Origin: Gastrolobium villosum
Lineage: Eukaryota > Streptophyta > Magnoliopsida > Fabales > Fabaceae
NCBI GenBank assembly: GCA_032173675.1
Contig: JAVKPL010014527.1
Span: forward strand, 310,001 to 374,000
DNA: 64,000 bases
Direction: 5' to 3'
In this document: piece after piece, positions 46,435-59,943 of the stretch
How positions within the stretch are numbered: the first letter of the stretch is position 1
How the letters are laid out: every line of letters begins with the position of its first letter
Notes under the pieces: model-generated
The model's input: the letters and a program-made list of their open reading frames with translations, nothing else
The model's database searches: none
Told to the model about the DNA's origin: nothing
Made by a program: the position numbers and the translations under genes

Positions 46435-46943
46435 GAGAGGTAACAATATGGGTTTGGCTCGGTAGGTCAACTCACCAAAACGGGGGCGAGTTAGGTTAAG
46501 GTTTTCAACCTGTCCGCCTAAAAGTAGGTCAAAACGGGTTCAACCAGGGGCGGGGCGAGTTGACTCGCCAGGTCATAAATAATAAATTGCTTTTACAATT
46601 AAGTAATATTTTATTTGTCACTAAACTTTTGTTATATTCAATTTTTTTTATCTTAGTACTTCCTAGAAAAAATAAAGTTTTTTTTTTATTTATGACAAAT
46701 GTTATCTATATATGGAGATAAATGAGTTCTTAAATAATATTTAAATGAATATTAGTTTACATTTAAGAAGAGTGTGAAGTAAAATTAAAATTCATAAAAT
46801 TTATTTTTAATTGGTGGGTTGACCTGTCAACCCACCATAAAATGAAGTGGATTTATTTTTTCAACCCATAATCAATGGCGGGGCTACCCATCTCGTCCCA
46901 TTTTTGGCGTATTGATAACGAACCAATCCATATTGTCACTCTA
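46435..46943. mobile_element. hAT-type non-autonomous transposon, 509 bp
   Basis: A perfect 8-bp duplication AAAATATT (46427-46434 and 46944-46951) flanks ends GAGAGGTAACAATATGG and CCATATTGTCACTCTA, inverted with few mismatches. Near both ends are GGCGGGGCG/GGTTGACC type motifs. No coding frame. Confidence 0.82.
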
Positions 46944-49738
46944 AAAATATTCCCCGTCACTTCACGTGATGAAGAGGGAAAAATTTAATATACTCCCGGA
47001 CTTTGTGGTCCCTCCAGTAAGAATTTGACACTTGTATTAAATTTTTATTTTTTTTATTTTTTCTCTTCTTTCTCCTCAACTTTTTCTTTCTTTCTCTCCT
47101 CCGTCCCACCAAATCAAAAGTGCTTCGGGAGCACTAAATTCCTACTCGATGAAGAGGGCGAGGGATTAGGGCGAAGGATTATTTTTTAAATTCTTATGAA
47201 TCTTTAATTATAAGTGCTAATTTTATTTTTGAGTTATATAAACAGTAATTGTCTCCTTGTAATTTTGTACAACTCTTTACTTGTGAAAGATATTTGTATT
47301 TTTTGTTATATAAATAGTCATGAATAATACACGTTGTAATTTTGTCCCCTTATAAAAATTTTCAACTCTCGCCAATATCTTGCCTTGACAAGGCATGGTG
47401 TGTGCCGGACTTAGATTGAATCACGTTGTTTGGATGAGTAACTGTTATTTGGATGGGCTGTTTTTTTTATTTTTTCTAAAAAAATTACTTAAAAATAAAA
47501 AATCCTTTTGAGAAATTTTAGATGGTAGGATAACAACTTTTAAATAAAAATCAGAATTCAAAAGAAAAGTTAAAATGTTGCTTTTTTTTAGCCAAGGGTT
47601 AGTTACTTTTGAAAAGATAAAAACTAAAAAATTATACAACTTTTTAAAAAATACAATTTTAGCTCTTATCTCTCTTTATACCATCATCATTGTGTTTTTT
47701 AGCTAAAAATCTTCCAACAACCTATCACTATCACATTACAATCAAACATCTCCCTGTTCTTGGTTTACATTCTTATGAACTCTGTATCTTTTATAGAGAT
47801 TTTTTTCCCCTGAAACTTTCATCTATAAAATCACGTATTTGTGATAAAGAGCGAAATTTTTTGAGTTCTCATGGCAGCCGAGTCATCTCATGGAAAATAA
47901 TGGAGAGAAATTTAAAAATAAAAATAAAAATAAAAATCCAATCACCATAAACTCTACGCAATAGTGGCATTAAAACATTATTACTGTTTCCATATGTAAA
48001 TGACTGCACTATCTTGTATAATAGAAATAGACCAAAATCATGGTTCTACTAATAGGAATATTGCATTACATATTAATGTTTGTGGATCAGAGTGGTCTCA
48101 AATCACATTATCCAAATTTTACATTTGCATAAACCCTAGAATAGATATTATGTTTTAAAAAAAATTCACATGTTGTTTTTAGTAATTTTGTGTATAAAAA
48201 GTTTGTTTTTTTTTAACATACAAAACACTTTTTTATATTAAAATTGTTTTTAGATTATACATCCAAATGCAAAACAACTTTATCTTTTAAAAAAAGTTCT
48301 TTAAAAAAATGCATAACTTTTTTTTTTCAAAAGCCTATCCAATATAGAAAAAGTTGCATGATATGGTATGGTGATAAATGCTCGATCCAACACTTATATC
48401 GAAGTTGAGGTCATGGGTTCATTTTCCTAGGATAACACTTTCATGCAATATTATTAAACTCAATCCAGTCATTGATTCAGTCGAGGTATTGGTTCACTAG
48501 TTCAATCAATGAGTTATTAGTTGAACCGCATGACCGATAAATATATGCAATTCTATAATTTATATTAAAAAAATTATAAACGTACTCAAATACCTATAAA
48601 AAATGATATCAACTTTAAATATTCTAATATAAAAAGGTAATAAATCACACAATATTATCCAAAGAACAAAGAAACACACAATACTTGACTTGTCTTCAAA
48701 CATTTAACATTTACCACAAGTGAAATGCAGATTCATTAATTTATCCTGTTAATTATAATTTTATCTTATTTTATAAACTTCTTAAATTAAAAAAAAAACC
48801 TAAAACAATCTTCTTATATTTATAAGCATTTTATTGATTTTTTTTATGAACCGAGCCGGGTAATCGGTTAAACCAACCGGGTTATTGATTTTCATCAAAA
48901 CCAGCCGAATTTCACCAAAATCGGCTAGATTTCACCTGTTTGTACATGTTCCATTGCTCGGCTGATCCACTATTTAACCCAGACCAATTATGTGACCGAT
49001 TTACCGGTTCCTGGATCGATCCGACCGGATCGTTTGGGTTTGTGAACACTGCTGCTTTAACGGCTTGTAATTTACAATTTAAAATATTTTTTTAATTTAA
49101 ATAAGCAATTTTATATTTAATATATAAAAAAATAGCACACTAAAAGTCGGGTTGGGAGAAACTTACTTCCCAACGCATTTAAAAAAAATATAGAAAAATG
49201 CAAATTAAAATGAAATTTATTAAAAAAATAAGAAAATGTAGGTATTTTAGAAAATAAAAATAAATAAATATTATTTCTGTAAAAGGCAACTCATATGCTA
49301 GAAAGTGGTTTTGGTAAGATTTACACATGCAAGCCTCCAAGTTAGGGGAGAAATTAAACCAGGTCAATATGTATTTGATAATGATTGCAAAGGTGTCCCT
49401 TTTTCTGCAGTGGGTACACCGCTTTACTCATGAAAATATCTCAAACAAGTTATATGATATTATGCTTTATTAATTGCCTGTCATGCATGCAATTAATCTG
49501 AGTTCCCTCGGACTCAAGCTAGGGGTGTCCTCATCTTTACGTAAATGGGTAACTAACCTTACAACGACCACATGCAGTTGAGAAAAAAATAAAAAGCTTA
49601 GAGTAAATTTTCATAAAGTTAACGAAGGGAAAGAAAACTTAGTGATAACTTGTGCTTCATAGATTGGAATTAATCAAATGAAAAGTCCGAGTTACGTATA
49701 AGACGCGAAACTTGGACATTTGTTTAGATTAAAACAAA

Positions 49739-49913
49739 GGGTAAAGTGTGTGTCATATTTTAAAGGATGTAAAATTGTGTCATTTTAATAGAGTTAAAGA
49801 GATAGATAAAGGATGAGAGAGTTGATAAAATAAAAATAAAAGTGAGAGACCCACTTTTTTGTGAGAATGAAATGATATAAGTTGTGTTAATTAGAATGAT
49901 AAACATTTTTCCC
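49739..49913 (-). mobile_element. Mutator-type MITE, family C, copy 2
   Basis: 175 bp, GGGTAAAGTGTGTGTC to GATAAACATTTTTCCC, the reverse of the element at 15825-15990. Flanks TAAAACAAA and TAAAAATCA match at six of nine bases. Confidence 0.7.
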
Positions 49914-50357
49914 TAAAAATCATTTTTCACCATATTATTCGTCCTTTCATTTCCCCCATGTTGTATTGCTTTTTTACTTGTGTGGATGGATTTACTATCC
50001 TTCTTAATTAAAATAAGAAGGAAATAAATTGTATTATTATTACGTCTTTCTAGATTGGTAAGCATGTGACTTGTGCCAACTGCATCTTACGCGAAAGTCA
50101 GTGTCTATGTGATATGACTCTGACTTTACTACGTGTGTTTCCTCCAGAAGAACCTTTCCATTAAGCCAATGGTACTAGTTCTCCCAATGGTTGAATTCAA
50201 CAGCAATAATAAGAAAGATTCGTTTCATTTTGAAAAGAAATCCAACTAAACTCGGGTACCTGAAATTCAATGGTATATTTAATATCCGCAATTCCGCGCA
50301 GCCTACTGAACAGAAAAAATCCTTTCTTTTTTTAAAACAAAAAAATGATATATTATA

Positions 50358-50514
50358 GGATTTATCATCTATCATTTAATATGACCACACAAAATTTCTC
50401 ACACACACAATATTTTATGGGACCCGCAGCAAAAAAAAAAATTCTCCGGCACGTAAAATGAATCTCTATAATATAACACAATCATTTTTCTTCAACATAA
50501 CTCTTATAAAACCC
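50358..50514 (+). mobile_element. Mutator-type MITE, family A, copy 4
   Basis: 157 bp, GGATTTATCATCTATC to CTCTTATAAAACCC, with a perfect 9-bp duplication TATATTATA (50349-50357 and 50515-50523). Confidence 0.85.
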
Positions 50515-50999
50515 TATATTATACTAGGAAAATATTATAGTTATTACTATTTTTTCTTCCAACTTTTATTATCATTTTTTTTATTAAATTAAAATTAAAT
50601 CAATGATTATAAAATAATATTAAGTGAGAGCCATTAATTATATATTACCAACTTTATTATCATAAAATCAAAATTAAATCAATAGTTATAAAATAAATTC
50701 AAGTGACGGCCATTAATTTGATTTTGTTTCAACAACAACAAAAATTGATAATAAGAAGTGATAAGAAAAATAATAATAAATATAACCTCCGCATTTGAAA
50801 AATTAATAATCTTTTCAGCACGTACGTAAGGTCACATTCAAAGATATGTATTTTTTTCTTTTTCTTTTAATTTCTCCACTTAGTCATGTTTTTAACACAA
50901 TTGAGTATTCACAACTCACCAGGACAAGTGGTTAAGTTGTAGTTCAAAAGTACGTTTTTTAACAACACTTTAAAGGAATAATATCTGTCATTTTAAAGA

Positions 51000-51192
51000 T
51001 ATAAGCTTATATCATTTTAGATCCTAACTATTGATTTCTGTCCATCAGCGGTTATAATTTATTGGATCAAATTATTAATTAATTAATAATAAATTTGGCC
51101 CATTAAATTTGACCCAATAAATTATAATCGTGATGAACAGAAATCAACGATTAAGATTTAAAATGATATAAGCTTATATACTTATAGATATT
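51000..51192. mobile_element. Foldback MITE, family E, copy 1
   Basis: Two long arms, TATAAGCTTATATCATTTTA...GGTTATAATTTATTGG and its inverse, face each other around a TTAATTAATTAA centre, so the whole element can fold into a hairpin. A relative is at 60398-60633. Confidence 0.65.
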
Positions 51193-51541
51193 TCTCCCTT
51201 AGTTTAAATAATCTTAAATACTATTTACCAAAAAAAAAATCTTAAATACTTTTGTTCTACAGAAAAAAAAAATGCCATCGTTATATATTTACCAGTTACA
51301 TCAAATTAATCTTTTAATAATATTAATACCACCAATTAAAGTTGGGAAAACATTTTCTAGGGGAATTGTTTTCTCTTATTTATGATCATTTAATTTTCAT
51401 GCAATATTTTCTTTTTCTTTTTTTTTTATTTTATAATAGATGTGGACTCCATAAAAAAAAATGTGTCTGTTATATTGTAAGGATCAATTTAATTCATTGT
51501 CATTTCAAACATCATCTGATGTTAATGACAAAACGTCACAT

Positions 51542-51542
51542 T

Positions 51543-51614
<72 letters not shown>
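51542..51614. repeat. Compound microsatellite (CA)n(TA)n
   Basis: About eight CA units followed by about 28 TA units. The frames through it (repeated Tyr-Ile) are artefacts. Confidence 0.95.
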
Positions 51615-51620
<6 letters not shown>

Positions 51621-52342
51621 ATGAATTTGATATATTTAATAAGGGAAAACTTTTATACTACATGTAATAACTTTCTTTTCTATATACCTTTCGATAATTG
51701 TGCCACATTTTTTTTTTCTTTTATTTTTACTTCTCAAATGGTGGAACCCACAAATTTATTTCTATGACATGAGATAACTTATCTCCTTTAACATGAAATT
51801 AATAAAACTCATTTAATAGTTAACATAAGATGAATGTAATATCATATATATATATATATATTTTTGGTGAAATATCATATATTTTTAAAGGACCAAAAAT
51901 AGACATTTTTACTCTTGAAATTAATTACATCTGTGCTTAAAACAAAATTCCGAGAAGATAAATTGGTAAAAATAAAACTTATAATTAAGCCGCTCATGAC
52001 GATTATAAGGAAACTAATAAACATGCATTCATTAATAGTTTGAGAGATGATAATGGGGCTCCATATTCTCAGATATCTGTTTCTAGAAAAGCCCAATGCA
52101 ACAATATTAGCAAAATCCATAACAAATACTGATAACCATGGGTGTGAATTGAAATTGAACAACACAAATATTTCCAATTTTTTGATTAATAATCGATGCA
52201 CTGGATCTTGTATTTTAGAGTTGAATCATGATACCCATCTTATACCCTCCGTGATTCAAGGAACAAAGCCATGGCTGATAAACTCCGTAGTCTCTCTCTA
52301 CAGAAAAATGTTAGCCATGCTATATGCATGAATCTGAATGAG

Positions 52343-55300
52343 CTATGATCCCGAAAGGACACTGGATAAGGTACTTTGTAGCGATGACACTGAATCAATA
52401 GCAGATTTTGTAAGCCAGCTGATCCCAACTTTAAGCCTATGTTCATCTGTCGGTAACCTGATCAAATAAGCTATCTTCCTCGCTGCAAAAATAGAAAAGT
52501 TCAAACCTGTTTTTCTTCTTTTCTTTTTCTTTTAATATAGGTAACGAAGAGGAGCCCAAGAGACCAACTTACCAGTATGACCAATAGGACCTTCTAAGGT
52601 TAGCCCCTCAACAAAACTGGGAGAAATGGCAGCATCATTTCTTCCTAGGGTCATCATCTCACCTAGATTCTGAAACCTGGCAGCCAGATTAGGACGAAAC
52701 ATGGTGTTAGGAGCGTGTAGATTACAGAATAATTAAACAGTTTTATTTACAAATAATAATCTTCTCAATGAAATAATACCTAAATGGCAAAAGCGGACGC
52801 CCATTGATTGCAGCCCACAGATTCCAACCAGTAAAGTCAGCTTGCTGAAATGCAACCTGCAAGGTAAAGGAAAAAAGTCAGCAAACAAAGAAGATAATAT
52901 CCTCAAAATTTATATATACGTCGTAGTACCATCGCATAGGATATCTATCAAGCAAGAGTTACACCTGTGCAGTGGCTGGAAGGATCCTTCCATTTGAATC
53001 CCTTAATGCAGAAGAGTCACCAAGAGCAAATATCCGTGGGTGACCCTTAACACGAAGAGTTTCATCTGTTTCAGCTTGTCCCCGGGCATTAAGTGGAATT
53101 ACAAATGGTGCATCAGAAGGTTCCAGCTGAGGAAGAGGAGGTTTGGATCCAACAGTCCACAGTACCAGATCTGCTTCAATGATTGTACTTTGCACTCCCC
53201 TTTCAGCAGGTTGCAGCTCCAATATATATTTCTCAAAATCATGTACTACAATGCCATTTTCATCTACCCCTGTCAGGGTATCTGAAGACTCCAATTCACT
53301 GACCCTCCGAATACAGCGGACAAAATAGCCCAATAAAAGTTCGACCTTCCTGGATGAAAGAACCTATCATCCATAACATAATGCTTCCTTTCAGAAACCA
53401 TAAGAATACTTGCAATAACATTGTTAATGGAATTTGAGGACTTAAATTGAATGGTGTGTGAACACTACAACTGCCATAGTTGAGTAGTTGTGTGCTGGAG
53501 AAGCTTTAAGATTGAAAGCAGGACTTCAAGTAAATGGTTTAAGAAATATTCCAATTTTCAATTTCATTGTGTAGCATTCAATTCTGGCTAATGCTCATAT
53601 GGTTTCAAAGGTTTAAATTATTCAGAAATCTATTTAAAATGGGTGTTAAGTGATAGTAGAGTGTAAGAACCCGCACCGTTAATTAAGGAAATTAATTAAA
53701 TAAATACGAGAATTAGGAAATAATTCCATAATTGACCCTAAAAATTATTATGAGACTTTAACAATTAGAGTGAATAATAATGCTGAAAGTCGCTTTTCTG
53801 ACAAAAAATGCAGATACCAGTTCTGCTACTCGGTATAAATGCGTACCGACGAAGTATCCCGGAAAATTATAATAAGTGCATGAATATTCCTACAATATTA
53901 TATAGGACTAGTAAAACAAGTTTCAGGTCAAAATGATGAGAACTGATGCATAACTGATATGGAAAAGCGCGTACCGGAAAGGTGTTGCGAAAAATAAAAT
54001 AAAAATATGATAATCTTAGAAAAATGAGTAGGTTCAGAATCCTAAGTTTGGGATTAAATTGATAAGCGTAGCAATTAGCGCTAATACAGTGCGATTAAAA
54101 CTTAAGTAGCTATATATAGCAAAGTGGCACAAAACCCTAGGCCATATTGTGCCTTCTACGTAGGAATTTCTAGAGCTTAAGAGTCAGCCACCTTGCTACC
54201 TCTTCTTCCCCTCCATTGAAGCTCCAAGAGAGCATTTTTCCTCCTACTTCCTTCATCAAACCTCCTTGGGTGTGTGAGACAAAGCATTGGGAGTGGGTGG
54301 GAGACCTTGTTTCTGAACTTTGGGTCTCTGTTTTGTTGAGCTTTGGGGCTGAGTTCATAAACCTTGTTGTAAGAGCCATTATCATGGCATTTTGAGGTCC
54401 AAGGACCTTTGTGAAGAAAGAACCCATCCTTGTGTGCCATTTTCGTGCACCTTCAAAGTCAGAATCTTTGGAGCTGATTGTGAGCTCCAAGAGCAGCCTA
54501 TGTTCTGTTTTAAGTCTTGGGGTAAGTTGTCTAACCTTGATCATGAGTTTTAATGCTTAAAAAGGAAGTCTTGTCATGTTTAATGAGTTAAATGGGTAAC
54601 CAACCTGGACATGAACCAAAAAATGAATAAAGATGCATGCTTGGACAATGGAATGAGTTAAAAACCCAACCTTGGAAGTGATACTTCGCAAAATGCAGAA
54701 ACTGCATTCTGTCGCGAAATATCCAGATAAGGATATCCGGATATTGATATCCGAATATGCCCCCGCGACAAATATCCGGATATTCTGGGTTTTCGAAGAA
54801 CAGTAGCTGCACTGTTCATACAGAAGGCTTATTAGGGTTTGTAGACCCTAGATTGAGGAAGTGAGACTTCTGTAATAATCAAGATAAGTCAGAATCAAGT
54901 AATTAAGGGCTCAAGGCTTTGTGGGAAGCCAGAAGCCTAAAGACGTAAAACGTAAAAGAAAACGTAGTCTTTATGTTTATGCTTATGAGCTATGGTTATT
55001 GATATGATTGCTGGTCCCAAAACAGATTGTGATTCTGCTGTGTTTGGGCTTTGGGCTTTGAGCTTTGATTGGACTCTTGGCATGGGATTGTTAGCTTGCA
55101 AGGTAAGCTTTTGTGTCCTCGGCTTTGCCATTGTTGGTTCCACCATGTCCCATGGGGGGGATAGTTTATATGCATGATGTGGTTTTCATGTATTGTTTAT
55201 TGAAATGCTATGGAGCTGTTAAGTGCAATGTCTTATAATATGTATGTGGTGTTACGCCTAGACAGGAGACCAAGGGGTGGTCCTGTAGGCAGGTACAACA

Positions 55301-58300
55301 AGGGCTGGTACTGTGTTGGTAATAGACGTATTCCTGCACTTCTCTGATCAGTAGAATAGTTATAACACACATGACATGATTATCTGCTGCATTGCACTGA
55401 TTTTGGAACTTATATTGTGTAACTGTTTTAGAACTTATATTGCACATGTAAGTGAGCTTGGGGTGGAAGATCCTTGAGGACCCCTTGTCTTACTGAGATT
55501 TCTTTTTAGATATCTCACCCCACGTTTGGGGCACTATTTCAGGTTCAGGTAATGCTGGGGTTGATACCTCAGGCGGCAGAAGGCCGAAGTTTAGTTGACT
55601 GATGCTTGCTGATTATGCTGTTATGTTAGATGCTGGATCATGCCTGTTGCTATTATGCTTTTAACTTCATGTTATGGTTATTGTGTTGTAGAGACTCTGT
55701 TGGCTATGTTGCCTTATTTGGTGAGCATGGGGATTGTCCATGCCACATTGGCTTGACTTTATGTTTTTAGACTTAAGTTGTAATAATGTATCAGGATATT
55801 GTCCGGACTACGTGTTGTAGATCCGTGACTTAGATACTCACTGTTATTTATATATTGAGGTATTTCAGTTAGTTGTCTTGCAATTTGCATACAGGCGATG
55901 TTTTTATGAAAATGATTAAGTAATCAACTTGGCTAAGTATAATGACGTCATAATTGAATGAAAGAAAAAGATATTCCACATTTTAATTAAGCGTGGCTTA
56001 ATACGATGACATGTTAACAAACCGGATATATACGGGGCGTTACATAGAGAATAGGAGTTACTGAGAATTTCAAATTACTTAGAATTTCTTTCTTCAGAAT
56101 ATTTTAGGGAAAAATTAGGTTAAATTACAATGTAGGTCCCTATACTTTTTGCAAAAATTCATATAGGTCTGTATAGTTTAAAATTTGTGATTGAGTACCT
56201 ATAATTAAGAAAAATAATTGGATCCCCATAGTGCTAAACAGTATGATAGAATTGGGGACCAATTAAAAAAATTAAAAACTATAAAGACCCAATCACAAAT
56301 TTCAAATTACAGGGATCTATTTGAATTCTTACAAATCAAGTCCTTCTAAGACGATCAAACATGTTTTCTTACTCATCACCTATCTTATCAAGAAATTATT
56401 TTGAATCTTAACAATCTAAGTCCAACTAGAAATAGAAGCAACAAAACCTTAGTCCAGCTGACAGAAGGATAGAACTTTAAAATTCGACAAACATAATATA
56501 AGCAAGAATCATCTTGCCTTATACATAATCTTGGTTGCATTAAAGCAAGGATCATCTAGCCTTTGTATATAATAGGGTTACATTTCTTCAACCCAAACAA
56601 TGAACAATCACATTTCAATCTAAGCATTTATATTTAAAGTCACTAGACAATTTAAATTTTATTTAACATCTCCAAAAATGGTTATACATAAAGCTCTAAA
56701 CATCTGACTTCCCTCCATTACATTTTTTTCACATGAAATAGTATAGAATAAAATTTTAAAGAGCGGTATATCTCACTGCCTTTCACTAGAAGGAATACAA
56801 AGTCAACATCTCAGTGGACCATCACCTAATTGCATATGCCTTTCCAAGTTGTACCCAACAGATATTCAAGTTCCAATAAGCATATAATTTAAACTCTAAA
56901 CAACTTACTTTTAGTGCAGCTTCCCTATTGCCAGGTGGGGCATTTGGGCAAATTGTTGTTCCAACATTAATTGCTCTCACAATCCCTCTATTCTGTAATC
57001 GCTCTGCTACTGTTGCAGCTAACTCAACTCCGGAGTAACCACACCCAACAACGGCAACACTAATCTGGAAGTCCTTACCAAAGGTCTTTCTCTCTAATGT
57101 TGTTAACTTATTGTTAACTTTCTGCCACAATAAACCAGAATGTAAAATCAATGAAGTATAAAATTTGCAAGATAAAGATTGAACTACTAGTCCCAATATA
57201 TTTGATAATCGATTGACCCTATCATGCACTCACACGTGCATCCTCTAGTGTTGAGAAAGGAATTGCAAATGCAGCCGCTCCTGGTACAACATCCAGTTTA
57301 GCTTCAGCTCCCAATGCAAGAACCAGCCTGGCTGTCCAGCGCAAAGAAATAAAAAAAGTTCAAATCAATGGACACAATGTAATTCCAAGTAAAATAACAC
57401 TACCAATGTACTTCTTTTGACAATAAATGATTTCATTTTCCTTTTAAAGATGATTTAGGCACACAAAGGAACATTTCAGTATACTAAATATTATGATCCT
57501 GCACAATACATCCTAATTAGCATTACAAGCATAAACTTGAGCATGGTCACAAGAAAATAACAGATATAATACATGAGTAGCAGGCCACCCATCGTTTACA
57601 AATTGAAGAAAATAGGTTAATATGCAGAACAAAAACCAGAGAAAAACACATCATCTTAAGCAGTATATAAAACAAAATTGTTGCCAGGATACACTGAGAT
57701 ACTTAAATAGTGTAGATAATACCAGTCATATTCAATAAGAAGGCCACTTTCAAGATGAACAGTGCCTCCACAACTAGATGCTTTGGATCCATTCATTCCC
57801 CAATGATCAGAGGGATGCAAGAACTTTACTCTGTCTTTGAAAAACTGTACACTAGTGTTTGCCAGCAAATCTGAGAAACGAGGAGCTATTTCCCATTCAT
57901 CCACTTCTGTATGTCACAATGTAATTCTGCTGAATCATCTTTGAAATAAAGAAGAAAACTGCACTAGTTGCTTAGGTATAATGCTGCAAACCTCCAGTGA
58001 GAAGCTCATACAACATTGGCTTGAAAACAAAACGATCAGACTGGTCAACAAGAGCAATCTGTTCCATATCCAATAAAGAAATTTTTGTTATTAAAACATC
58101 TCCAAATAAACAAAATGTACAGAAAACAATTAAGTCACAGGACAAGGATATCAGACATCATAATGATAGTTGTATAAACACTTTGCAAGAAGAACAAAAT
58201 AATTTCCAATCAGAACAGCCATTTACAAATGTTAAGGTACTGCTGTAATTCCTTTTCTCTTTAAATCCATTAGTGAATGTACTTAGACATCCTTCATCAA

Positions 58301-59943
58301 AGAAAAGGCTCCGAAACTCCTTCTACCGTGGCTTTTGCATCAACTTCCATTGAATTGAAAGGACATAATTTGGGGTTATCCTGAGCTAAGAAATGTAAAG
58401 GCAAGCACTATAACTTAGCGGCTTTAGGCTAAGAAATACTATAACTGAACATAAGGGAGGCAACTTTAGCAAGTGTAAGACAAGAAATGAGTAGTTAATA
58501 AGTCAAAATACCAGTGATTTATAGTGGACATAAAGCTGAACATGAGGGAGGTAAATTTAGAAAGTGTAAGACAAGAAATGAGTAGTTAATAAGTCAAAAT
58601 AACAGTGATTTATAGTGGACTTATCTTTTAGTGTTATCGTTGGTTCACGAAAATTAGAAGCATGGTTTATGTTATAATTGTAGTAAGTTGGTGGGAAACG
58701 ATAAACAGAGAAATGTAAGGAAAAACTGCAGCAGGGATATTGTTAAGGGTGGCTACATGGATGACTAGACAATTATCACAGATAGAACTGCATGGTGACA
58801 TGAATCCAAGCATCAATTAGTAGAGTAAAGGATTAATTTTCAACAAGAAATCTTAATTTTATTATGTTATCGTCCTTGACATGTAAACATAATGCAAAAA
58901 GGCTCCATTCATTCAAATGTGGGAAATGCATTTGGTTAGCACATTGAGTAAGTAACGTCTCATATGAAGGATCAAGCAATCTCTCCAACAAATGACTTGA
59001 GCAAGAAACTGTCAAAATGATATGCAAAAGTTGAATAAAAAGAATAAAAGAAAATGGTGATTACATGCGTTTTACGTCCATTGCATTAAAAAATAAATAA
59101 ATAAACAAGTACAGAGACAAACAATATGAACACAAGCAATCACCAAGACTTTCAATGCCTATCAAACCAAGAGACATTAATGCTCTACGAAACTTGCTAT
59201 TTGACACGAAAATTGAAATGAAACATCACAACGGAGTTTAATACTGAATGACAACTTACCTGTGGTTTCTTATCGTCAGGCCACTCGAGTGACTCCAACC
59301 TTAAAGCAGTATATAAACCACCAAATCCACCGCCTAATATGCAAACCCTAGGCTTCTGCAAGCAAGGAAATAATGTTATTGTTAATTTTATACATGAAAT
59401 TTCAAACATAAACCGGGAATGCAAGTTTCCCCAGCCAAATCGCACATGAAGGCAATCTCTATACAAATCCGATACCGGAAGAGAAAAAGCAACGTTTAGA
59501 AACCTTGTTATCAGGCCACACGAAATTCGCGGGTGCTTTTTCGGTTTCAGATATCTCCGCCGCAACACCTCCATTGCCGCCATTTTTCCCCGAAGCAAAA
59601 AACCGCAATTGCAACCGTTTCCGAGGAGAATTTGCGAACAAGGATGAATTGGTTCCCCTGCTTCTCCAACAACTCGGAAATTGCGCGCACCATTGCTTCG
59701 CTCCGCCTGAAACCGCCAAAAAAAAATTGCTGATGCGATGGCAGCGAATCAATAGTAAATATTAAATGAGGAAAAACCACCAAGAATTTTCCGTCACTTT
59801 TTTCACAGATTCCAAACAAGGAGTGTATGTGAGTCAGATGATAAATAAATATCACAAAAACATGCAGAAGAAGAAGAAGAGAGCATACGGTTAAACGCCA
59901 CGACGGTGGCGGTGGCTGATGCAGTTAAAGCAATGTGTGACAT
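52343..59943 (-). CDS. NDC1: Type II NAD(P)H dehydrogenase C1 (plastid/mitochondrial)
   Basis: Eleven exons on the minus strand: 59943-59889, 59706-59504, 59355-59260, 58058-57992, 57906-57723, 57327-57234, 57121-56909, 53363-52965, 52856-52780, 52676-52573, 52482-52343; 1632 nt, 543 aa, all phases closing. The first 86 residues are poorly conserved and rich in Ala, Ser and Arg: a transit peptide (MSHIALTASATATVVAF...). The FAD-binding Rossmann motif is VCILGGGFGGLYTA (about 90-103); the NAD(P)H-binding motif is VGCGYSGVELA (258-268). FAD contact ALGDSSA and the quinone-site motif ATAQVAFQQADF (about 435-446) complete the NDH-2 layout. NDC1 of Arabidopsis is in plastoglobules and mitochondria, reduces plastoquinone and other prenylquinones, and is needed for phylloquinone synthesis. 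Intron 7 (53364-56908) carries a 2.4-kb solo LTR. The gene homologous to At5g08720, its near neighbour in Arabidopsis (At5g08740), is also in this window. Confidence 0.96.
53662..56044 (+). mobile_element. Large solo LTR (probable Ty3/gypsy) in NDC1 intron 7
   Basis: 2383 bp from TGTAAGAACCCGCACC to ATACGGGGCGTTACA, with a perfect 5-bp duplication TAGAG (53657-53661 and 56045-56049). Inside are a TATA box TATATATA (54111), and the motif ATCTCACCCCACG...TTTCAGGTTCAGG (near 55510-55550), often seen in plant chromovirus LTRs. Also present is a cluster of ATATCCGGATAT palindromes (54715-54790). No internal domain follows the GTTACA end, so recombination removed it. Antisense to NDC1. Confidence 0.85.
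56125..56335. mobile_element. Possible MITE in NDC1 intron 7
   Basis: Inverted arms TTACAATGTAGGTCCCTATAC and, at the right, AATTACAGGGATCTATTTG, with TTTAAAATTTGTGATTGAG facing CAATCACAAATTTCAAAT. A common plant repeat of the type starting GGTTAAATTACAATTTAGG. Ends approximate. Confidence 0.5.
58441..58620. repeat. Tandem duplication, about 90 bp, in NDC1 intron 3
   Basis: Copies 58441-58529 and 58530-58620 share AGTGTAAGACAAGAAATGAG and AGTAGTTAATAAGTCAAAAT with few differences. Non-coding. Confidence 0.85.

Larger units (their letters stand above)
43518..52342. other. 8.8-kb gene-free interval with at least six mobile elements
   Basis: Between the FAAH start and the NDC1 stop. Supported elements are listed separately. 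The rest is AT-rich. The segment 48480-49050 has GGTTAAACCAACCGGG, AACCGAGCCGGG and related motifs, probably a hAT-type MITE whose ends I could not settle. Nothing else coding is visible. Confidence 0.55.

Noticed and set aside
51342..51767. A 141-codon frame
   Set aside because: It runs through the (CA)n(TA)n microsatellite and is low complexity.
54170..54544. A 124-codon frame on the minus strand with an overlapping 87-codon frame
   Set aside because: Both lie inside the solo LTR leader region; no recognised domain and the region is not conserved coding.
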